28,729 nucleotides of DNA from JAKEHA01 sp964560355 (GCA_964560355.1 CAZLLI010000033.1:1-28729), one strand, 5' to 3'. Positions 6,194-15,156 are shown, numbered from the stretch's first letter. Notes: generated from the letters alone by a model not told the origin. Numbers and translations: made by a program.

Positions 6194-9142
6194 TTACTGT
6201 CGCGCCTCGGGCACGATGGTGAGCGTCACGCGCTTGCCGTCGCGCACGACGACGATGGGGACGCCTTCTCCGATCTTGAGCGCGTCCATGGTGTACGTGT
6301 AGTCGTAGATGTTCTTGATGGTCTTGGTAGCGATTTCCACGATGACGTCGCCGCCGATGAGCCCCGCCTTTTCAGCCGGCCCGCCCGCCTTCACGCCCGA
6401 GAGCTTCACGCCCTCGATCTCGCCCGGCGAATAGTCCGGAATGGTGCCCAAGTAGACGCGCATCGAAGCGCGCGAACCCGCGTGCTCCGACGACTGCGTC
6501 ACCTTCGCGTACGCGGGCGGCGTGTCGCGCTTCATGAGGTCGACGGTCAGGTTGGTCGCGAGCTGGGCGACGCGCGCCATGTCGTCGTAGTTCAGCGTCT
6601 CGATGTCGTCGGTGGGGCGGTGGTAGTCCTCGTGGTTGCCGGAAAAGAACGCGAGTACGGGGACGCCCTTCGGATAGAACGCAGTGACGTCGGTGGGGAG
6701 ATAGGGGTCGTCGTCGAGCTTCAAGTTGAAACCGATCGCCACGTTGTTCTTCTCGACCAATCCCTTCCACGCGTCCGACGAACCCACGCCTTGCACGATC
6801 AGCGTGTTGTCTTTGACGCGCCCCACCATGTCGAAGTTGATGTACGCCGCGATGCGCTCCTTCGGCACCGGCGGATGCTCCACGAAGTAGTTCGAGCCGA
6901 TGATGCCCAACTCTTCGCCCGACCACGCCGCGAACACAATCTCATAGTTGAACAATTCACCGTGTTGCTTTCGCATGTCGGAGAGCGCGTGCGCAATCTC
7001 CAGCATGGTCGCGGTACCGGAGGCGTTGTCGTCGGCGCCGTTGTGGATCTGGCCTTCTTCGCCCGCGCGCGCGAGCGAGTTGTCGGCGCCGTGACCCAAA
7101 TGGTCGTAGTGCGCGCCGACGACGACCACCGGCGCGTCCTTCTTCGCCGACGGCAAGTAGCCGATGACGTTGCGTCCGTCGCCCATCTCGCGCTCGATGT
7201 CGGTAGCGAGCGAGATGGTGACGCCGGTGAAGTCGAAGGTGGCGGCGGCGTGAGGATTTTCGACGTCGAGCTGCGCCTGCAGGTCCTTGAGCGACTGTTC
7301 GTGCGTCTTGAACAAGTAGTCGGCGACCTCGCCCGTGATCGACGCCACCGGAATCCCCGAGCCCATCATCGACTGGTCGAAGCCGAGCTTGGACAACTTG
7401 CCCGCGTTGGGCGACGTCGGCCCGGTGACGAACAGAATCGCTTTGGCGCCCTTCTCGCGCGCGATCATCGCCTTGTAGCGCGCGCCCGCGTACATGTTGA
7501 GCTCCATGCGGCGGTCGGTGCTGACACCTTCGGGCACGTAATTGAGCGCGACCACGATCTTGTCCTTCACGTCGAAGTCGCCGTAGGAATCGTACGCGCT
7601 CGTGCCCGGCGTCTTGAGTCCGTAGCCCACGAACGCGACCGGGCCTTCCACGCTGGCGTTCTCGCTGAACGCGAGCGGGCGGAAGTCTTGATCGACCTTG
7701 AGCGAGCGCTTGTCGTCGCCGCTGTGCACCGTCATCGAGTTCTTGCCCGGCTTGACCTTGACGCCGGCCGTGAACGGAAACGGCTGGAAGTAGCCGTCTT
7801 TGGAATCGAACGCGATGATGCCCATGTCGCGGAAACGCTTCGCGATGTACTCGGCGGACTTCTTCTCGCCCTTCGAGCCGGTGAGGCGGCCTTCCATGTC
7901 GTCGCTCGCGAGCACGGAGACGTCGTTCTTCAAGTCGCTCGCGCGAAACTCCGGCGAGAACGACACGTTGGCGCTCGACGCCTTGCGCATGAACGGCGCG
8001 CCGTTGCCCGAGCGGTGGTCGACGCCGCTGTGGTCGGCGCGCGAGAAGCCGCCCGCGAGCGCCTTCCTCGCGGCCGCGTCGTTCCACTCGGCGATGAAGA
8101 TCTGCGACTGCTTGTCGCTGGTGCGATTCGACGTCCACGCGAGCCGCTTGCCGTCGGGTGAAAACACCGGCAGGCCGTCGAAGCCGTCGGTGTAGGAAAT
8201 GCGCACGGGCTCCTTCTTGCCCGCGGCGTCGACCACGTACAGCTCGAAATTCTCGAAACCGAGCTTGTTCGAGGTGAAGATCATGTACTCGCCGCTCGGG
8301 TGATAGAACGGCGCCCACGACATGGCGCCGAAGTCGGTGACTTGTACGACGTCGCTGCCGTCCGTCTTCATCGTGAACACGTTGGCGACGGTGCCGTCTT
8401 CGCTGAAGTGACGCCACACGATGCGCGAGCCGTCGGGCGAGAAGAAGGGGCCGCCGTCGTAGCCGGGCTCCTTGGTGAGCTGCTTCACGCCGGTGCCGTC
8501 GGCGCGCATCACGAAGATGTCGCAGAAGTATGCGAGGTCGACCTCGGCGTGCTTCGCCTCTTCTTGCGTGAGCTCCTTCGTGCGGTTGTAGTGATTTCGA
8601 TTCGACGCGAACACGATCCACGCTCCGTCGGGTGAGAACGAGCACTCGGCGTCGTAGCCGGTTTCCTTGGTCAACCGAATGGGATCGGAGCCGTCGAAGG
8701 CGGTCGAGAAGACGTCGTAGGTTTCGTCGTAGTCCCACGCGTAGCGCTTCTGCTTGCCGGCCGCGCGATTCTCGAGCTCCTGGCTCTGCTTCGCGACCGC
8801 GTCCTTGTCGAGATGCGTAGAAGCGAAGATGACGCGTTCGTGTTTGGGATCGAAGAACGAGCACGTCGTCTTGCCGGTCCCCGGCGACACGCGGTGCACG
8901 TCGCCGGTTTCGAGCGACAGCATATAAATCTGATAAAACGGGTTGTCCTTCTCGCGCTCGGCTTGGAAGATGAATCGCTTGCCGTCGGGAGAGAAGTAGC
9001 CTTCGCCCGCGCGCTTGCCTTCGAAGGTGAGCTGGCGCGTGCGCGAGAGGTAACTGGCTTCGGTGGGTGAGTCGTCTGTCGCGAGCGCGGGTGCGGCCGC
9101 CGCGACGGCGAGGAGAATCGCAAATGAAGTCCCAAGTCGCAT
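6194..9142 (-). CDS. Exported TolB-type propeller / M28 aminopeptidase / PDZ fusion protein
   Basis: This 982-residue protein starts at MRLGTSFAILL, with AGGAGA seven bases upstream and a signal peptide ending near ALA. Residues about 30-390 carry at least five PD40/WD40-like blades (YFSPDGKRFIF, SFSPDGAWIVF, FFSPDGSRIVW, FYHPSGEYMIF, VFSPDGKRLAW). A PA-like insert and an M28 zinc-peptidase domain follow: GAHYDHLGHG (H678), NGADDNASGTA, AWSGEELGIIGS (E743/E744), INFDMVGR and a His in YHRPTDDIE. The last ~95 residues are a PDZ domain (YLGTIPDY, GGPAEKAGLIGGDVIVEI). M28 enzymes remove N-terminal amino acids; the propeller and PDZ probably gate or recruit peptides. It is the promoter-proximal gene of a four-gene envelope operon. 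Confidence 0.92.
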   Translation of the reverse strand: MRLGTSFAILLAVAAAAPALATDDSPTEASYLSRTRQLTFEGKRAGEGYFSPDGKRFIFQAEREKDNPFYQIYMLSLETGDVHRVSPGTGKTTCSFFDPKHERVIFASTHLDKDAVAKQSQELENRAAGKQKRYAWDYDETYDVFSTAFDGSDPIRLTKETGYDAECSFSPDGAWIVFASNRNHYNRTKELTQEEAKHAEVDLAYFCDIFVMRADGTGVKQLTKEPGYDGGPFFSPDGSRIVWRHFSEDGTVANVFTMKTDGSDVVQVTDFGAMSWAPFYHPSGEYMIFTSNKLGFENFELYVVDAAGKKEPVRISYTDGFDGLPVFSPDGKRLAWTSNRTSDKQSQIFIAEWNDAAARKALAGGFSRADHSGVDHRSGNGAPFMRKASSANVSFSPEFRASDLKNDVSVLASDDMEGRLTGSKGEKKSAEYIAKRFRDMGIIAFDSKDGYFQPFPFTAGVKVKPGKNSMTVHSGDDKRSLKVDQDFRPLAFSENASVEGPVAFVGYGLKTPGTSAYDSYGDFDVKDKIVVALNYVPEGVSTDRRMELNMYAGARYKAMIAREKGAKAILFVTGPTSPNAGKLSKLGFDQSMMGSGIPVASITGEVADYLFKTHEQSLKDLQAQLDVENPHAAATFDFTGVTISLATDIEREMGDGRNVIGYLPSAKKDAPVVVVGAHYDHLGHGADNSLARAGEEGQIHNGADDNASGTATMLEIAHALSDMRKQHGELFNYEIVFAAWSGEELGIIGSNYFVEHPPVPKERIAAYINFDMVGRVKDNTLIVQGVGSSDAWKGLVEKNNVAIGFNLKLDDDPYLPTDVTAFYPKGVPVLAFFSGNHEDYHRPTDDIETLNYDDMARVAQLATNLTVDLMKRDTPPAYAKVTQSSEHAGSRASMRVYLGTIPDYSPGEIEGVKLSGVKAGGPAEKAGLIGGDVIVEIATKTIKNIYDYTYTMDALKIGEGVPIVVVRDGKRVTLTIVPEARQ

Positions 9143-9477
9143 GAGAAGTCTCCTGTTATCGAAATCGGGGGGCAAAACCATTGGGCGGACTCATCCTACC
9201 CCAAGCCCGACCAATTTCGCCAGCCCCGCCAACTTTGCCGCCGGGGAATTGTAGTCAGGTTAGCGACGCTGAAACGATTGATGAACGGCGGCGTGTCGGG
9301 TAGCCCGTGGAAGCAATACGCTGTGGCTGGCTATCGCACGTGGTCAAAGCGGGTCCGGTACCCGCCGCTTCATCATCTTCCGGCGTCGTTCCTTTTTCGT
9401 TGTCCCACCGTTCACTTCCCGCTACGCTCCCCGCTGGTGCGGTCGCAATCCCACCCAGAATACCGAAGGGGGTCTCG
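9143..9477. other. Divergent intergenic region between the envelope operon and the DUF1761 gene
   Basis: There is no credible coding sequence in this 335-bp stretch. On the minus side there is a -10-like TAGGAT (complement of 9193-9198) but no matching -35. On the plus side TTGTCC at 9400-9405 and TACGCT at 9423-9428 make a plausible promoter. A short inverted repeat GCGGGT/ACCCGC (9349-9354 and 9360-9365, loop CCGGT) lies between them and could be an operator. I see nothing else. Confidence 0.45.
9400..9428 (+). promoter_or_regulatory. Candidate sigma-70 promoter for the DUF1761 gene
   Basis: TTGTCC, a 17-nt spacer and TACGCT are followed by a predicted start near 9435. This leaves a 43-nt leader before the ATG at 9478, with a G-rich Shine-Dalgarno (AAGGGGG) in between. 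Each hexamer matches its consensus only partly. Confidence 0.4.
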
Positions 9478-9876
9478 ATGGAGATCAACTATTGGGCCGT
9501 CGTAGTGGCGGCGCTGTCGGGCTTCGCGGTCGGCGCGTTGTGGTACGGACCGCTGTTCGGCCGGCAGTGGATGGCGGCGTCGGGCGTCACCGAAGCCGAC
9601 GTGAAGAACACCAACTTCCCGCGCATCTACGGCGTCGCCTTCGTGATGAGCCTCCTGTCGGCATTCGTGCTCGCGCACGTGGTGGCGCAGTTCAACGCGA
9701 CCACGGTCAAAGCGGGCGCGCAGGCGGGGTTCTGGATGTGGCTGGGATTCATCGTCACCGTGCAAGTGACGGACGCGCTCTTCAATCGCACCAGCAAGCG
9801 GCTGGTATCGATCGACGCCGGCTACCGGCTCGTGTGGCTGGTGGTGATGGGCGTCATTCTCGCGGTGTGGCGTTAG
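9478..9876 (+). CDS. DUF1761-like four-helix membrane protein
   Basis: This 132-residue protein starts at MEINYWAVVVAALSGFAVGALWYGPLFG, with AAGGGGG about 5 nt upstream. Four hydrophobic segments lie near residues 6-26, 53-73, 84-102 and 114-131. The YGPLFGRQWM block after helix 1 and the internal helix pattern match the DUF1761 family of bacterial inner-membrane proteins, whose function is unknown. A longer in-frame extension back to 9307 lacks family-like sequence, so I prefer the later ATG. The next gene begins about 63 nt later on the same strand. Confidence 0.75.
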   Translation: MEINYWAVVVAALSGFAVGALWYGPLFGRQWMAASGVTEADVKNTNFPRIYGVAFVMSLLSAFVLAHVVAQFNATTVKAGAQAGFWMWLGFIVTVQVTDALFNRTSKRLVSIDAGYRLVWLVVMGVILAVWR

Positions 9877-9939
9877 CCGCGCTCTTTTTTCATGTCGAAC
9901 CGAACCTCGTCGGCGGCCGCAAGGGCACCATCGACGACC

Positions 9940-11121
9940 ATGAGTCTTCTTTCGCATCTCGAGTGCAGCCAGTGCGGTCGCCGCTACGACGCCGACGCGC
10001 TGCGCGGATTGTGCGACGACTGCCGTCGCCCGCTCCTCGCGCGCTACGACCTCGACGCGGCGCGGCGCGCGATCGACCGCCGCGCGCTCTCGGCGCGCCC
10101 GCGCGACGTGTGGCGCTTCTCCGAACTGCAACCCGTGCGCGACGCGCATTACCGGCTTTCGCTCGCCGAAGGCGGGACGCCGCTCGTGCGGGCGACGCGA
10201 CTCGCGACCGCGCTCGGCTTCCCGCGCGACGCGCTCTATATCAAGGACGAAGGCCCCAACCCGACCGGTTCCTTCAAGGCGCGCGGCATGGCGGTGGCGG
10301 TGTCGCGCGCGGTGGAATTGGGGGCGCGCGTCCTGACCGCGCCGTCCGCGGGGAACGCGGCGTGCGCGCTCGCGGCCTACGCGGCGCGTGCCGGCGTCGA
10401 AGCCCACGTCTACATGCCGCGCGACGTCCCGACGGCCTTCGTCGCGCAGTGCCGCGCGTACGGCGCGCGCGTCCACTTGATCGACGGGCTCATCACGGAC
10501 TGCGGACGCGCGTCGATCGAGGACGCGGCGCGCTTCGGGCGCTTCGATCTTTCCACCCTCAAGGAGCCCTATCGATTGGAAGGCAAGAAGACGCTCGGCT
10601 ACGAGCTCGCCGAGCAACTCGATTGGAACCTGCCCGACGTGATCGTGTATCCCACCGGCGGCGGCACCGGATTGGTCGGGATGTGGAAGGCGTTCGACGA
10701 GATGGAAGCGATGGGCTGGATCGACGCGCGCCGCCCGCGCATGGTGTCGGTGCAATCGAGCGGTTGCGCGCCCATCGTGCGCGCGTTCGACGCCGGCGCC
10801 GATACCGCGACCATGTGGGATAACGCCGCCACCGTCGCCGACGGACTGCGCGTCCCCGCCGCGGTGGGCGACGCGCTCATGCTGCGCGCGATCCGCGCGT
10901 CGAAGGGGACCGCGCTCGCGGTCGGCGACGACGAGCTCATGCGCGGCGCCACCACCATCGCGCGGAGCGAAGGCATCTTCGCCGCGCCCGAAGGCGGCGC
11001 CACCGCGGCCGCGTACGCGACACTCCGCGCGCGCGGGTGGATTCGCGAGGGCGAACGCACGGTGCTCTTCAATACCGGGAGCGGGCTCTCGTACGCGCAC
11101 CTGTGGAAGGACGCGTCGTGA
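9940..11121 (+). CDS. thrC: Threonine synthase
   Basis: This 393-residue PLP enzyme converts O-phosphohomoserine to threonine in the cytoplasm. An N-terminal zinc-ribbon-like segment (CSQCG, then CDDC) precedes the fold-type II PLP domain. The Schiff-base lysine lies in NPTGSFKARG (K113), there is a cofactor-side SAGNAACALAAYAARAG block, and the phosphate-binding loop is GGGTGLVG. C-terminal blocks include GIFAAPEGGATAAAY and NTGSGL. I chose the ATG at 9940 because the zinc ribbon starts there; the ATG at 9892 adds 16 unlike residues. Neither has a good Shine-Dalgarno. Its TGA is embedded in the GTGA start overlap of the next gene, so the two are probably translationally coupled. Confidence 0.9.
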   Translation: MSLLSHLECSQCGRRYDADALRGLCDDCRRPLLARYDLDAARRAIDRRALSARPRDVWRFSELQPVRDAHYRLSLAEGGTPLVRATRLATALGFPRDALYIKDEGPNPTGSFKARGMAVAVSRAVELGARVLTAPSAGNAACALAAYAARAGVEAHVYMPRDVPTAFVAQCRAYGARVHLIDGLITDCGRASIEDAARFGRFDLSTLKEPYRLEGKKTLGYELAEQLDWNLPDVIVYPTGGGTGLVGMWKAFDEMEAMGWIDARRPRMVSVQSSGCAPIVRAFDAGADTATMWDNAATVADGLRVPAAVGDALMLRAIRASKGTALAVGDDELMRGATTIARSEGIFAAPEGGATAAAYATLRARGWIREGERTVLFNTGSGLSYAHLWKDAS

Positions 11122-13184
11122 TTCCGCCGATTGCAAAGAAGATTCCGAAGGACGTCACGGTGCACGACGACCGTCGCGTCGACGACTACTACTGGCTGCG
11201 CGAACGCACCAACCCCGACGTCGTCGCGTACCTGCGCGCGGAGAACGAATACGCCGATGCTCTGCTTGCGCCGACGGCGAACCTCCGCAAGACGCTGTAC
11301 GACGAAATGGTGGCGCGCCTGAACGAGACCGACTCGTCGGTGCCCGTGCGGCGCGACGAGTACCTCTATTACACGCGCACCGAAAAGGGCCGGCAGTACG
11401 AGATCTACTGCCGCAAGCACGCGCTCGACGCCGTCGCGGAAGACGCACCCGAGGAAATCCTCCTCGACGAAAACGCGCTCGCGGAAGGGCACGGCTACTT
11501 CGCGGTGGGCGCGCGCGAAGTGAGCCCCGACCACCGTCTGCTCGCGTACACCGTCGACACCACGGGCGCCGAATCGTTCGAGCTGTTCGTCATGGACCTA
11601 GCGACGCGGGCTATCATCGACGGACCCATTCGCGGGCTTTCCTACGACGTCGAGTGGGGCAACGACAGCCGCACCGTCTTCTATACCATTCTCGACGAGC
11701 AGATGCGCCCGTTCGCGGTGCGTCGCCACCGTCTCGGCGACGCCATCGAGCACGACGTCGAGCTGTACCGCGAGCCCGACCCCGCCTTCTTCGTCGGCGT
11801 CGAAGCGACCCGCAGCCGCGAGTACCTCTTCATCGTGATGGAGAGCAACACCTCGACCGAGGTGCGCGTGGCGCGCCTCGACGACGCCGTCGCCGACGCG
11901 GGCGCGGCCGCGTTCGCGCTCGTGCAGGCGCGCAAGCCCGAGGTCGAGTACCACATCGCGCACTCGGGCGAGTCGTTCTTCATTCTGACCAACGAGGACG
12001 CGTTCAACTTCCGCGTGTTCGAAGCCCCCGCGCGCAACCCGCACCGCACCGAGTGGAAGGAGATCGTCGCGCACCGGCCGCACGTCAAGATCGACGCCGT
12101 CGACGCGTTCGCGCGCCACGTCGTGATCGTCGAGCGCGAAAACGGATTGAAGCGCATCCGCGTGATGGATCTCCTGACCCGCGAGTCGCGCGAGGTCCCC
12201 GTCGACGAGCCCGTGTACACGCAGTGGATCGACTACAACCCCGACTTCCACACCGGCACGCTGCGCTTCTCGTACTCGTCGCTCACCACGCCGCGCACCG
12301 TGTTCGACTTCGACATGGATGCCGGCACCAAGACGCTGCGCAAGCGCTACGACGTCCTCGGCGGCTACGACCCCGCGCGCTACGCGAGCGAACGCCTCTA
12401 CGCCAACGCCGCCGACGGGACCCGCGTCCCCGTCTCGCTCGTGTACCACCGCGACACCCCGCGCGACGGCACGGCACCCGTGCTCCTCTACGGCTACGGC
12501 GCCTACGGCGTCAGCGTCGAGCCCCACTTCGTCGCCAACCGCGTGAGTCTGTTAGACCGCGGCGTCATCTTCGCCATCGCGCACATCCGCGGCGGCGGCG
12601 AACTCGGTCGCGCGTGGTACGAGAAGGGCAAGCGCTTCTACAAGCGCAACACCTTCACCGATTTCATCGCGTGCGCCGAGCACCTCATCGCGAAGGGCTT
12701 CACGCGCGCCGGCAACATCGTGTGCTACGGCGGGAGCGCGGGCGGCATGCTGATGGGCGCCGTCGTCAACCTGAAGCCCGACCTGTGGCGCGCCGTCGTC
12801 GCCGTGGTGCCCTTCGTCGACGTGCTCAACACCATGCTCGACCATTCGCTCCCCCTCACCGTGATCGAGTACGAAGAGTGGGGCAACCCCGAAGAGAAGA
12901 AAGCCTACGAGTACATTCGCTCCTACTCGCCCTACGACAACGTCGAGCGCAAAGACTATCCGTCGATGCTCGTCTTGAGCGGCTTCAACGACCGCCGCGT
13001 GCAATACTGGGAGCCCGCCAAGTGGGTCGCGAAGCTCCGCACCCACAAGACCGACGCCAACCCCATCCTCCTCCGCACCCGCATGGGCGAGGGCCACAAG
13101 GGCGCCTCGGGTCGCTACGACTACTTGAAGGACGTCGCGCTCGAGTACGCGTTCATCTTGGAGCGACTCGGGCGGGCCGGATAA
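11118..13184 (+). CDS. ptrB: Oligopeptidase B (S9A prolyl-oligopeptidase family)
   Basis: This 688-residue protein is close to the length of E. coli PtrB (686). It has no signal peptide, so it should be cytoplasmic, where PtrB cuts short peptides after Arg or Lys. An N-terminal propeller (DDRRVDDYYWLRERTNPDV) is followed by the hydrolase domain: YGYGAYGVSVEPHF, AHIRGGGELGRAWYEKGK, nucleophile GGSAGGMLMG (S540), SGFNDRRVQYWEPAKWVAKL (D625) and MGEGHKGASGR (H660). The GTG start at 11118 shares four bases (GTGA) with the thrC stop. The IPPIAKKIP opening matches the PtrB N-terminus, which supports this start. The gene ends just before a strong hairpin terminator. Confidence 0.92.
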   Translation: MIPPIAKKIPKDVTVHDDRRVDDYYWLRERTNPDVVAYLRAENEYADALLAPTANLRKTLYDEMVARLNETDSSVPVRRDEYLYYTRTEKGRQYEIYCRKHALDAVAEDAPEEILLDENALAEGHGYFAVGAREVSPDHRLLAYTVDTTGAESFELFVMDLATRAIIDGPIRGLSYDVEWGNDSRTVFYTILDEQMRPFAVRRHRLGDAIEHDVELYREPDPAFFVGVEATRSREYLFIVMESNTSTEVRVARLDDAVADAGAAAFALVQARKPEVEYHIAHSGESFFILTNEDAFNFRVFEAPARNPHRTEWKEIVAHRPHVKIDAVDAFARHVVIVERENGLKRIRVMDLLTRESREVPVDEPVYTQWIDYNPDFHTGTLRFSYSSLTTPRTVFDFDMDAGTKTLRKRYDVLGGYDPARYASERLYANAADGTRVPVSLVYHRDTPRDGTAPVLLYGYGAYGVSVEPHFVANRVSLLDRGVIFAIAHIRGGGELGRAWYEKGKRFYKRNTFTDFIACAEHLIAKGFTRAGNIVCYGGSAGGMLMGAVVNLKPDLWRAVVAVVPFVDVLNTMLDHSLPLTVIEYEEWGNPEEKKAYEYIRSYSPYDNVERKDYPSMLVLSGFNDRRVQYWEPAKWVAKLRTHKTDANPILLRTRMGEGHKGASGRYDYLKDVALEYAFILERLGRAG

Positions 13185-13188
13185 TGAA

Positions 13189-13216
13189 AAAGGGCCCGTT
13201 TTGCGACGGGCCCTTT
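13189..13216. terminator. Bidirectional intrinsic terminator between convergent genes
   Basis: A perfect 11-bp stem, AAAGGGCCCGT (13189-13199) and ACGGGCCCTTT (13206-13216), encloses a 6-nt loop. On the plus strand it is followed by a pyrimidine-rich CTCTTTG. On the minus strand the A-run at 13187-13191 reads as a U-run. It sits 4 nt after the ptrB stop and 30 nt from the stop of the convergent M2 peptidase gene, so it can end both transcripts. Confidence 0.88.
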
Positions 13217-13246
13217 CTCTTTGAAGGCGTCGAGCCTTCCCTCAAC

Positions 13247-15046
13247 TCATAGGTCGGGCAGCGTGGCGACGCGGCCTTCGTTCTGCTGCTTCAGGTACGC
13301 CATCAGCGGGTCGAAGTAGCGCAGCATGGCTTGCGCGCTCAAGTCGGAGCCGGTGGCTTCCTTGGTCAGCTCGCGCCAGTCGCGCGTGCCGCCGGGCGAG
13401 AGGATGGTGGTCAGGAACGCGCCCACTTCCTTGCTGCCGTAGTAGTTGGTCGCGTGCGGGTCTTGCTTCAAGATCTCGCGTGCGATGTGGTCGTGCAATT
13501 GGAACAGCAAGATGTACGAGATCGCGTAGTCGTAGTACTGCGCGGCGTCGTCGTTGATGTGGGTCTTGGTGGCGGCGTCGCACCCGTCGGCGGGCCGCTC
13601 GTTGGGCGGCACGATGCCCTGGTACTTCTGAACCAGCTCCCACCACTTGGCGTTGTACTGGTCGGGCGGGAGATTCTCGGCGTACAGGGAATGCTCGAAC
13701 TGGGTCATCACGCCGGCCGACCACGGAATGAACACGATGTAGTTCAACGCTTCCTTCAGCATGGTCTGGATGGAATCGGCGGGCTGTCCCTCGGGGAACA
13801 GGCCGATGGCTTCGATGAACGGCTTCTGCATCGCGGCCAAGCCCATCAGGCTGCCGACGGCTTCGTGGTACGCGCGGTTGGCGCCCTTGCGCAGCAGAAT
13901 GGGCACCTGCGGCGTGGAATAACTCATGTAGTAATAGATGTGGCCGAACTCGTGGTGCGTGGTCTCGTACCAATCCGCGTTCGGAATCACGCTCATGAGG
14001 CACCGCACGTCCTTGTCGAGGTCGAAGTGCCACGCCGACGCATGGTTGTTCTTTTTGTAGCCGGCGCCTTCGGGGACGGGGTACAACGACGACTTGTCCC
14101 AGAACGTCTGCGGCAGGGGATCGAAGCCGAGGCTCACGTAGAAGCTCTCGGCCTGCTTGCCCAGCCACTCGGCGTCTTTCTCCTTGAGCTTCGAATCGAG
14201 GTCGAGCCCTTCCACCGTCACCATCGACGACCAATCCTGGCCCCAACGGTTGGGTAGCCAGTGCGCCGGGATCATGTCGGGCACTTCCTTGACGCCGTAC
14301 TTCTTCGCCAATTCGTAGCGCGCCCACGTGTGCAGCTCGCGATAGAGCGGCCACACCTCGCGGATCATGTTGTCCATGAGCGCGGTCATGACCTGCGTGG
14401 TCATGCCGTAGTCGGACACTTGGTAGTCGAAGTAGTCGTGGTAACCGAGCGCCTGCACGGTCTGGTTGCGCAGCGTCTGCATCTGCGTCAAGCCTTCGCG
14501 CAGATTCTTGCCGACTTCCTTGCTCTCGTTCCACGCGGCCAGGCGGTCGTCGAGCTTGTTGTCGTTGCGCAGAAGCTCGTCGATATCGTTCGTGCTGACC
14601 GACTTGCCGTTGAGCTTGAAGTCGTAGCCGTACAGCTTCTCGACCTGTTCGGTCTCCACCTTGATGCGCTTCTTGACGATGTCGGCCACCGACTGCGGAT
14701 TGTTTCCGGCTTCATACAGAATCGCGTCCAGCTGGCGCACGAGCAGCGGCGAAAGCTTGTCGCGCTTCTCGAGGAACTTGCGCGTCTGGTCGATGTTGGC
14801 GGTGTTGCCGGTGAAGGCGGCGTAGGCCTCCTTCGCGACCTGCGAGTTGTGCGCGTTGGTGGTATCGCCTTCGACGATGTGCGTGTTCGACGCCCACTCG
14901 GCTTCGTTCACGGCGAGCGCGAGCTTCTGGTACTCGGTCGTGTACGTGTCGACGAACGCCTGCGCTTCTTTTTCGGGATTCTTGGCGCACGACGCGAAGA
15001 GCGCCATGGCCGCGAGGAGTAGGGCGGCCGTTAAGTTCTTCCTCAT
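13247..15046 (-). CDS. M2 family peptidyl-dipeptidase (ACE homologue), probable lipoprotein
   Basis: This 599-residue protein starts at MRKNLTAALLLAAMALFASC; the Cys suggests a lipoprotein. AGGAGG (complement of 15051-15056) lies 4 nt upstream of the ATG. The zinc site is HEFGH (H365, E366, H369) with a third ligand in HEAVGS (E395). Flanking blocks match angiotensin-converting-enzyme homologues: HASAWHFDL, NADWYETTHHEFGHIYYYM, LLRKGANRAYHEAVG and FIPWSAGVMTQFEHSLY. M2 enzymes remove C-terminal dipeptides from oligopeptides, here probably at the periplasmic or outer face. The gene is divergent from the P1 peptidase gene and shares a short regulatory region with it. Confidence 0.92.
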   Translation of the reverse strand: MRKNLTAALLLAAMALFASCAKNPEKEAQAFVDTYTTEYQKLALAVNEAEWASNTHIVEGDTTNAHNSQVAKEAYAAFTGNTANIDQTRKFLEKRDKLSPLLVRQLDAILYEAGNNPQSVADIVKKRIKVETEQVEKLYGYDFKLNGKSVSTNDIDELLRNDNKLDDRLAAWNESKEVGKNLREGLTQMQTLRNQTVQALGYHDYFDYQVSDYGMTTQVMTALMDNMIREVWPLYRELHTWARYELAKKYGVKEVPDMIPAHWLPNRWGQDWSSMVTVEGLDLDSKLKEKDAEWLGKQAESFYVSLGFDPLPQTFWDKSSLYPVPEGAGYKKNNHASAWHFDLDKDVRCLMSVIPNADWYETTHHEFGHIYYYMSYSTPQVPILLRKGANRAYHEAVGSLMGLAAMQKPFIEAIGLFPEGQPADSIQTMLKEALNYIVFIPWSAGVMTQFEHSLYAENLPPDQYNAKWWELVQKYQGIVPPNERPADGCDAATKTHINDDAAQYYDYAISYILLFQLHDHIAREILKQDPHATNYYGSKEVGAFLTTILSPGGTRDWRELTKEATGSDLSAQAMLRYFDPLMAYLKQQNEGRVATLPDL

Positions 15047-15107
15047 ATGTCCTCCTGGTGGGATCCGGTGAAATCCGCGCGTGGTGGGCGGCGCGGCAAT
15101 TCGGGGG

Positions 15108-15136
15108 ATGGTAGCCGATCGCAACGCGCGCGGCAA
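15108..15136 (-). promoter_or_regulatory. Candidate promoter for the M2 peptidase gene
   Basis: On the minus strand TTGCCG (complement of 15131-15136), a 17-nt spacer and TACCAT (complement of 15108-15113) predict a start near 15101 and a leader of about 55 nt with a strong Shine-Dalgarno. It overlaps the promoter region of the divergent P1 peptidase gene. Confidence 0.45.
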
Positions 15137-15141
15137 TGCCC

Positions 15142-15147
15142 TATAAT
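15142..15147 (+). promoter_or_regulatory. Consensus -10 element TATAAT before the P1 peptidase gene
   Basis: A perfect TATAAT ends 9 nt before the ATG at 15157. Transcription would start about 3 nt upstream of the ATG, and there is no Shine-Dalgarno, so the mRNA is probably almost leaderless. The expected -35 position holds only TCGCAA, a weak match. Confidence 0.55.
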
Positions 15148-15156
15148 GACGCTCCC

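Noticed and set aside
6167..8161. Long plus-strand open frame (664 codons) opposite the M28 fusion gene
   Set aside because: No domain or motif; an antisense shadow of a well-supported gene.
9412..11136. Long minus-strand open frame opposite thrC
   Set aside because: Arg/Ala-rich shadow; thrC has clear PLP motifs.
11654..13252. Plus-strand open frame in another phase of ptrB
   Set aside because: Arg-rich out-of-frame translation with no motifs, while the ptrB frame carries the full catalytic triad.
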